This document shows, piece by piece, positions 58,310-64,000 of a DNA stretch of 64,000 nucleotides. Positions within the stretch are counted from its first letter, which is position 1. Each line of letters opens with the position of its first letter. The notes beneath the pieces are model-generated. The model worked only from the letters and a program-made list of their open reading frames with translations. It did not search any database and was not told the origin of the DNA. The stretch is from Pseudorasbora parva (lineage: Eukaryota; Chordata; Actinopteri; Cypriniformes; Gobionidae), in contig NC_090173.1 in the NCBI RefSeq assembly GCF_024679245.1, forward strand, positions 6,320,428 to 6,384,427, written 5' to 3'. A program made the position numbers and the translations under genes.

Positions 58310-59050
58310 GTAAGGCAGCAGCTCCACCAAAAACTGCACCAGCAGCTCCACCAGCAGCTCAACCAGCAGCTCCAGCAGCAGCTCCACCAACAACTCCACC
58401 AGCAGGTCCAGCAGCAGCTCCACCAGCAACTCCACCAGTAGCTCCACCAACAAAATCACCAGAAGCTCCAGCAGCAACTCCACCAACAGCTCCACCAACA
58501 GCTCCACCAGCAGGTCAACCAAAAGCTCCACCAGCAGCTCCACCAGCAGCTTCACCAGCAGCTCCAACAGCAGCTCCACCAACAACTCCACCAGCAGCTT
58601 CAACAGCAGCTCCAGCAACTCCACGAGCAGCTCCAGCAACAGCCCCACCAACAGCTCCACCAACAACTCCACCAGCAGCTCCAGCAACAGCCCCACCAAC
58701 AGCTCCACCAACAACTCCACCAGCAACTCCACCAATAACTCCACCAGCAGCTCCACCAGCAACTGCTCGAGCAGCTCCAGCAGCATCTCCAGCAGCAGCT
58801 CCACCAGCAACTCCAGCAGCAGCTCCACCAACAACTCCAACAACAACTCCACCAGCAAGTTCACCAACATCTCCACCAGCAGATCCTCCAACAATTCCAC
58901 CAGCAGCTCCACCAACAACTACACCAAAAGCTCCACCAGCAGCTCCACCAACAAATCCACCAGCAGGTAGACCACCAGCAGCTCCACCAGCAACTCCAGC
59001 AGTAGCTCCACCAGCAGCTCCACCAACAACTCCACCAGCAGCTCCACCAA
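58310..59050. repeat. GCTCCACCA minisatellite, about 740 bp
   Basis: Imperfect 9- and 12-bp units of the form GC(T/A)(G/C)CACCA, GCAGCTCCACCA and ACTCCACCA fill the block. Stop-free frames exist on both strands: minus Leu-Leu-Val-Glu repeats, minus Gly-Gly-Ala-Ala repeats, plus Gln-Leu-His-Gln repeats. No splice sites, start context or flanking domain support translation. All arms have the same strand bias (C-rich on the + strand). Confidence 0.9.
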
Positions 59051-61534
59051 ATCGAATATTCAAGCTGTTTATTAATTTTCTACCTCTGAACAAAAAACGA
59101 AAAATCAAGCTGAATTCTTGTGTTTCGTTTTGTTTAAAAAATTAAAAAACGAAAAAGGAGCCATTTTTTTGTTTTTGAATACCTGTTTCTATAAGGAAAA
59201 TCGAATGGCGAATATTCGATTTCTACACGTGATTATACGCCCGTGTCTGCTGATTGGTCAGCCGAAGATCAAACTGCTCTCCTTCAGTTCAGCACAGTAG
59301 AATAAAAGTCCTCTGCTGCTACAGTATAGGCCTACGGCTTCTTAACGAGTGTATTGCAGCTACATTTAATATTTTATTAATCAAACAACCAGACTAACGA
59401 ATGGCTCGACACATTCAGGGGCAGAGCCTCAACCTAGACAGGGCTTTCTTCTTTGTATAAATTCACATAGGCCTACACTTTGTATCAGCTGGGTGTGGCA
59501 GCATGACAGCTGTCCACCCCGGTTGCCCAGTCTTTAAAATATGTGTTAATTAAGATATAAATTGATATAATTAGTTGTAAATTATACAACTATATAGCCT
59601 ATACCCCCAGAACGCTTGGAATAGCCTACAGCACGTCAAATAATCAAAATGTTAAAAATAGACATGCATGTCAAGAAGGTATTCACTGTATTTTGGTTAA
59701 TGTGTGTGGTGTGCACCAGAAGAGGCTAAAGCAGCACATCCTAATGTGTTCTTTATTTTTCAAAGGCATGATATATTGTAGTCATTTTGAATGTACACAA
59801 ATTAAAATATACATTTTACAGTTTCAATGATGATTATGATGTCCTACTCATGTGTAGCCTATTGTGATAAATTGCTGTATAAGGGCTAAGTTATTTCCCC
59901 TGCTGAGGACAATATCCAAGTTGGCGCCGGCACCTCACACATTCACATTATCAAAATTAAAACACAGACAACCAAATATTAAAAAAATATTCTGCTTAAT
60001 TTAATTGGTCTTTTGTAAATGGTGACATGTTGGACAAGTAGAATGTGCATAGCCTACTTGTCTCTTGTTGTATATTATTGTAAGGCCGCCCAAATCGTCC
60101 CAATGAAGGCTAAGGATCGGCGGGTGAAGGTCGCTGCGCGTTCGGTCTTTTCAGTTGGGCAAAAGGGATTTTATTCCAATTCGTCGTTATCTGACTCCAT
60201 TTAATCATAATTTAGAATGTAGGTTAGAATGCCAATTGGTTATTTGGTCATTTATATTTAATAGTTTAACTACACATTTAATTATTTTGTTTAACCCTTT
60301 GTTGAAATGATATCCTACCTGAATAATTCCAGAGCAAGTCAGAATCAATCAAAGTGTAACAATTTATTAACAGTCAGGTAAATGTATAACGCCAATTACA
60401 TAATCAATTGAAAGGTAATCCATATATAACATCAAATACTCGGAAGTAAAGAATGAAATATATACCTGACTTCTGAAAATTACATAATGCTGGGTTATCT
60501 TTAAGACGTCCAGCATTAAGAGCTGACCGGTTTAAAGTGTCAAGCCCTGAGCTCTTTGCAACATTTCCTTAAATACCCAGAAACAAATGTACAAACTCTT
60601 TCAAATGGAAACGTATGTTCACAAGTCCTATAGACTTGTATTGATGCAAAGGCCAAATGGCTGAAAGCCACACCCACCAAACTAAGACAAGATATCTCTA
60701 AACTCTTAAAACATTGATTATGTTTTGGTTAACTTCTGTAGGGATGAGATTTTTGTACAAGTCGCACTGAGACATTTCAAACGATATCAAACACATATAA
60801 TACTGTATCGTGTGGATTGACATTGTAATATAGAGATTTTGTGTGTATTTTCAGTGATCTCAGCATGAGAGAGGGAAGGAATTGGGGGAGAGGGGGTCAA
60901 CAGGGAAAGATGTAGATTAGCTGATAGTGAGGTGAGACTTGCGTCTCCAGTGGTGCGTGAAGGACAGTTCAGATGTTAATTTCCTTTATTTTCTCAGAGA
61001 GTCCTCGTTCCTCATTTAGACATTTCGGCATTTACTAATTTTTCCAGCCTTACATTATTTACCTGTATTTTATACAAATTTGAATGTAGGCTACAAATAA
61101 AATGCAGTTGTATCAACGATGTGACATGCATGTCTCTCTCAACATGACCAGGTAGTCTGAGCTTACACGCAGGTGCGACTTATTTTCTGGCAAATAGCGA
61201 CAGTCGATAATACAATTTGCTGTAGGCTATTAATAAAAAAATCATAGGATAGACACACACACACACACACACACACACACGCCCACACACACAGTGTTCA
61301 TTGCCTCTCCCCATTAAGCTGAATCACTGTTATAATTAGGCTATGGGGTCGTAGGGATGGGTATCGTTGAGGTTTTAACGGTATTATACTCTTAAGACAT
61401 ATAAACAAGATGGCGGCAGATGTGTTGGGTGGTTGGTCAGGCTCCACTCCAATACTTTCTAATTTATGTTTTTTCAAAAAGTTACTGGCTTAAGAACAAA
61501 ACTAAGAAACCAGTTAAATAACAACTTTACAGCA
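59051..61534. other. No gene; hAT-like fragments and (CA)n
   Basis: CGAATATTCGA-type phrases around 59190-59225 and TAGGGATGGGTATCG at 61352 look like hAT ends without partners. A (CA)n tract is at 61255-61280. 60340-60800 has the look of an LTR in reverse (a TTTATT near the start), but no paired ends were found. Small ORFs, such as 60019-60204, lack domains. Confidence 0.4.
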
Positions 61535-61940
61535 GAGATGGGACCAAGATGGGGCGGCAGTGGGCGCTGCTCTTGTTGTAGCGACCAGCAGCAGGTGTGT
61601 TGTTGTCTGCGTTTGTTTGTCAAAAAGTGCTAAATAAGTTTTTTGTTTTGACGGAAGTTTTTTTTTTTTTTTTTTGACGGTTTTTTGTTTTTTGTTTTTT
61701 TGTTGTTTGATGGAAATGGACTAGATACGATTGTTCATTTAAGCAGTCGCCATGGAGATATACTACGTTGTCATCTTATGGACTTTATGGATTTATTATG
61801 TCCAAGCCGAACACAGCCAGCAATGTGAGCCGGTAAGGACATACTCTCGGGAATGTTTGATGCGATGGGAAATATATACTGGGACCCGCTTGTATCTGAA
61901 GATATTCTAGCCAAGATCTCTAGGCGCAGGTCTCCTGGAA

Positions 61941-62860
61941 ATGGATTGCAAAAACTCTCGTAAAGAGAGGAAGCGAGGAAAGAGAGGTGGCGTACGACTC
62001 CGGTTAAAACAACAAAAAATACGACGTATTCCGCTCCCTTCAATAATACTTGCAAATGCTCAGTCACTCAGAAATAAGATCGATGAGCTACAAGCATATT
62101 CAAACTATCTACAGGAATACAGGAACGCCTGTATTATGGCCTTCAGTGAGACGTGGCTGTCGTCTAAAGACAGCGACGCGGACTTATCGATCAGCGGCTT
62201 TGGGGCGCCTGTTAGGATGGATAGAGACTCTGAAGTTACGGGGAAATCTCAGGGTGGTGGAGTGTGTGTATATATAAACCAGCGGTGGTGTAGCAACATC
62301 ACCTTTAGGGAAAAGATATGCACGCCTGACATCGAACTGCTTTCCATCTCCGTTCTATCTCCCGAGAGAATTTCCCCAGATATTTGTGACTGTAATATAT
62401 ATTCACCCCAAGGCAAACACACATACTGCTGCCGATATAATTCGTAAAGTGGCTCAAAGACTTCAATCTCTTTCCCTGGATGCCCCATGTCTGCTTATGG
62501 GAGATTTTAATAATTGCAAACTGAGTAAATCCCTTAATTTTTATCAATATGTCACATGTCCAACTAGAAAAAATAAAACCTTGGACAAATGCTATGGTTC
62601 AATTAAGGAGGCATATAAGGCCTCCCCTCAGGCTCCCATAGGATCTTCTGATCACTGTACTATAAATCTCATCCCGGTGTACAGACCTATACTCAAAAGG
62701 GGGGGAAGTTAAAACTAGAGAGATTGAGATCTGGGACGAAGAGTCTGTTCTGAAATTACAAGGTTGTTTTGACTGTACCGATTGGTCTGTTCTCATTGAC
62801 TCTGCTTCGGATATCAATGAGGTTGTTGATGCTGTATGTTGCTACATTTCTTTTTGTGTG
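61941..62860 (+). pseudogene. LINE endonuclease domain, frameshifted
   Basis: The first frame (61941-62447) starts with a basic patch (RKERKRGKRGGVRLRLKQQK), then ILANAQSLRNKIDELQAY, FSETWLSSKD and GGGVCVYINQRWC. The second frame (from about 62386) has LLMGDFNNCKLSKSLN, VTCPTRKNKTLDKCYG and the closing SSDHCTINLIPVYRPILK. These are the endonuclease motifs that nick target DNA before reverse transcription. The frame break near 62400 removes part of the strand between the two halves (YIPP-type motif damaged). The ORF ends where the LTR inserted (SYGCYISFCVC-like context). Confidence 0.75.
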
Positions 62861-63743
62861 TGTTACAATCTTTCACCCTTGTCTAAGGGTGGAATTTGCA
62901 ACATTGAAATTATGACCACTGTGTGTGCGTGGTGGCGGTAAAACAAAAACGCTGTCACACTACTAGTGAACAAACCCGATTTATTATGAATAAAATCAAG
63001 GTATTTCCCAGACGTGAGATAATAAATTATAATGATAATAGTAATAATGATAAGAAAGAACAATAAGGAATATAGACAATAAATATAACAAACCTAAACT
63101 TAAACCGGGGAAAACAAGACAAACAGTGGCACCAAATAAAAGAACAAAAACAAAAGGAAAACCCCAAGTCTAACTCAAGTTCAACCTCTAACCTAACTGA
63201 TGAAAAGAAAATTAAGTAAAGCAAGTCTTCAGCGTTTCCACGCCCTAACTTACCTACTCTCTCTAACCAAATCAAAACATACAGAAGTGGTGCTCACTTC
63301 TAAACTAGTGTGTCTATACATTGATCACTGGGTATTGCAAAATGTACGTCACGTGACATGCTACCTGTCCAGTTTTCCCACGGTCCACAAAGGTAGGCAG
63401 ATGCACCCAAAAATAGCCCAGGAAAGAATTAACAGACCACGTCAAAACCTAAACCAAATACCTAACTTAACAAACATAATCAAACGGGCAGATACACGAA
63501 GAAGCAGGAGAATCAAGCCGCCCTCGCGTCCGTCTCTGTCGCTCTTTTAAGCTCTGGCGCGGGACAGGATTCGCTGCGGAAGTCATGACGTCACACCCGT
63601 TTCGGACGACGAACGGTTTCTTGAGCCAATCAGCCGTTCCGTGTATAAGGCTAGGTGTGTCTAAGAAATTGACAGGGAAAGAGAAAGAGAGAGAGAGAAA
63701 AAGAAGAGCACACACACAAGCACAAACAACTGGGGACGTAACA
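62861..63743 (-). mobile_element. Solo LTR inside the LINE
   Basis: TGTTACAATC ... GACGTAACA with GTGTG on both sides (62856-62860, 63744-63748). On the minus strand an AATAAA (about 62984) lies ~120 bp from the end, which suits that orientation. A TATAAGG at about 63644 on the + strand leaves orientation open. No internal retroviral coding sequence is present. Confidence 0.8.
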
Positions 63744-64000
63744 GTGTGGATTCTATTATTCCCAAAAAATATGTCAAAGTGTATGCAAATAATAAGCCAT
63801 GGGTCACTAGCTCATTGAAACAAGTATTAATGAAAAAACATAGTGCTTTTCATAACGGGAATGAGCATGAAATTAGGGAGGCAACGAAGGAGGTCCGAGC
63901 AGAAATCAAGAAGGCTAAATTGCAATATAAAAATAAGATAGAGGAAAGACTGGGCAGTAACAACCTGAAGGTAGCATGGGATGGGGTGAAAAGAATGATA

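Larger units (their letters stand above)
61535..64000 (+). mobile_element. Jockey/Rex-like LINE, split by a solo LTR
   Basis: The 5' UTR and ORF start lie at about 61535-61960. Coding sequence runs to 62860, is interrupted by the LTR 62861-63743 plus its GTGTG duplication, and resumes at 63749 to the window edge. The continuation (NNKPWVTSSLKQVLMKKHSA, KEVRAEIKKAKLQYKNKIEE) is the linker between endonuclease and RT in this LINE group. RT itself lies beyond the window. Confidence 0.75.

Noticed and set aside
58226..59108. Three long repetitive ORFs that could be structural proteins
   Set aside because: All frames of the 9/12-bp minisatellite lack stops. There is no splice site, start context or non-repetitive domain, so they are kept only as a repeat feature.

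Overview
The window reads as intergenic or intronic DNA from a teleost fish, most likely a cyprinid. The evidence is the density and type of transposons (hAT, Tc1/mariner, Harbinger, CACTG-ended CMC-like, L2-type and jockey-like LINEs, Gypsy and BEL LTR elements), long (CA)n, (CT)n and (TA)n microsatellites, GT-AG introns and a fish-style double-AIG1 GTPase gene. No bacterial operon, CRISPR array, rRNA or tRNA gene is visible.

Host genes. The only well supported host gene is a GIMAP/AIG1-family GTPase on the + strand (35441-37344): two exons, two complete AIG1 domains and a charged coiled-coil tail, 596 residues after splicing. A weaker candidate is a minus-strand spliced unit (about 56880-55752): four exons with consensus splice sites but no single reading frame through all of them.

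Layout. 1-13 kb: relics, including AACGTT-rich repeat DNA, a promoter-like insert between two identical 49-bp repeats, a minus-strand LINE 3' end, a Tc1 tail, and a Harbinger-type element with a broken Myb/SANT ORF. 13-20.2 kb: a hAT element (8-bp duplication ATTGTCAG) that carries a Gypsy LTR element (4-bp duplication AATG); the Gypsy pol lost RNase H and integrase and holds 76 bp of an unrelated hAT-like element found again at 23 kb. 20.5-23.5 kb: a minisatellite, a minus-strand transposon exon with a SAP-like stretch, and a short inverted-repeat element carrying a RecQ-helicase fragment. 23.8-27.7 kb: a BEL/Pao-like LTR element reduced to gag, with a hAT inside. 28.5-31 kb: a DNA element ending in CCCAGCAAGCAAT. 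34-37.3 kb: a hAT, then the GIMAP gene.

37.7-58 kb is a set of nested insertions. An interspersed repeat holds a hAT (38590-49521). That hAT holds (i) a Tc1-like element with ~207-bp inverted repeats, itself split by a CACTG-ended element carrying relics of a spliced accessory gene, (ii) a solo LTR split by an L2-like LINE whose 5' end is an array of 272-bp monomers, and (iii) a LINE 3' end. To the right are another solo LTR, a minus-strand Gypsy with nearly complete pol domains but several stop codons, a Tc1 MITE, and the spliced unit. Matching CCCTTGT termini at 37687 and 57991 could be the two ends of one 20-kb element. 58.3-59.05 kb is a GCTCCACCA minisatellite. 61.5-64 kb is a jockey-like LINE cut by a solo LTR and running off the window.

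Almost all coding sequence outside the GIMAP gene is transposon-derived and broken, so the value of the window is the insertion order, which target-site duplications allow to be read directly.
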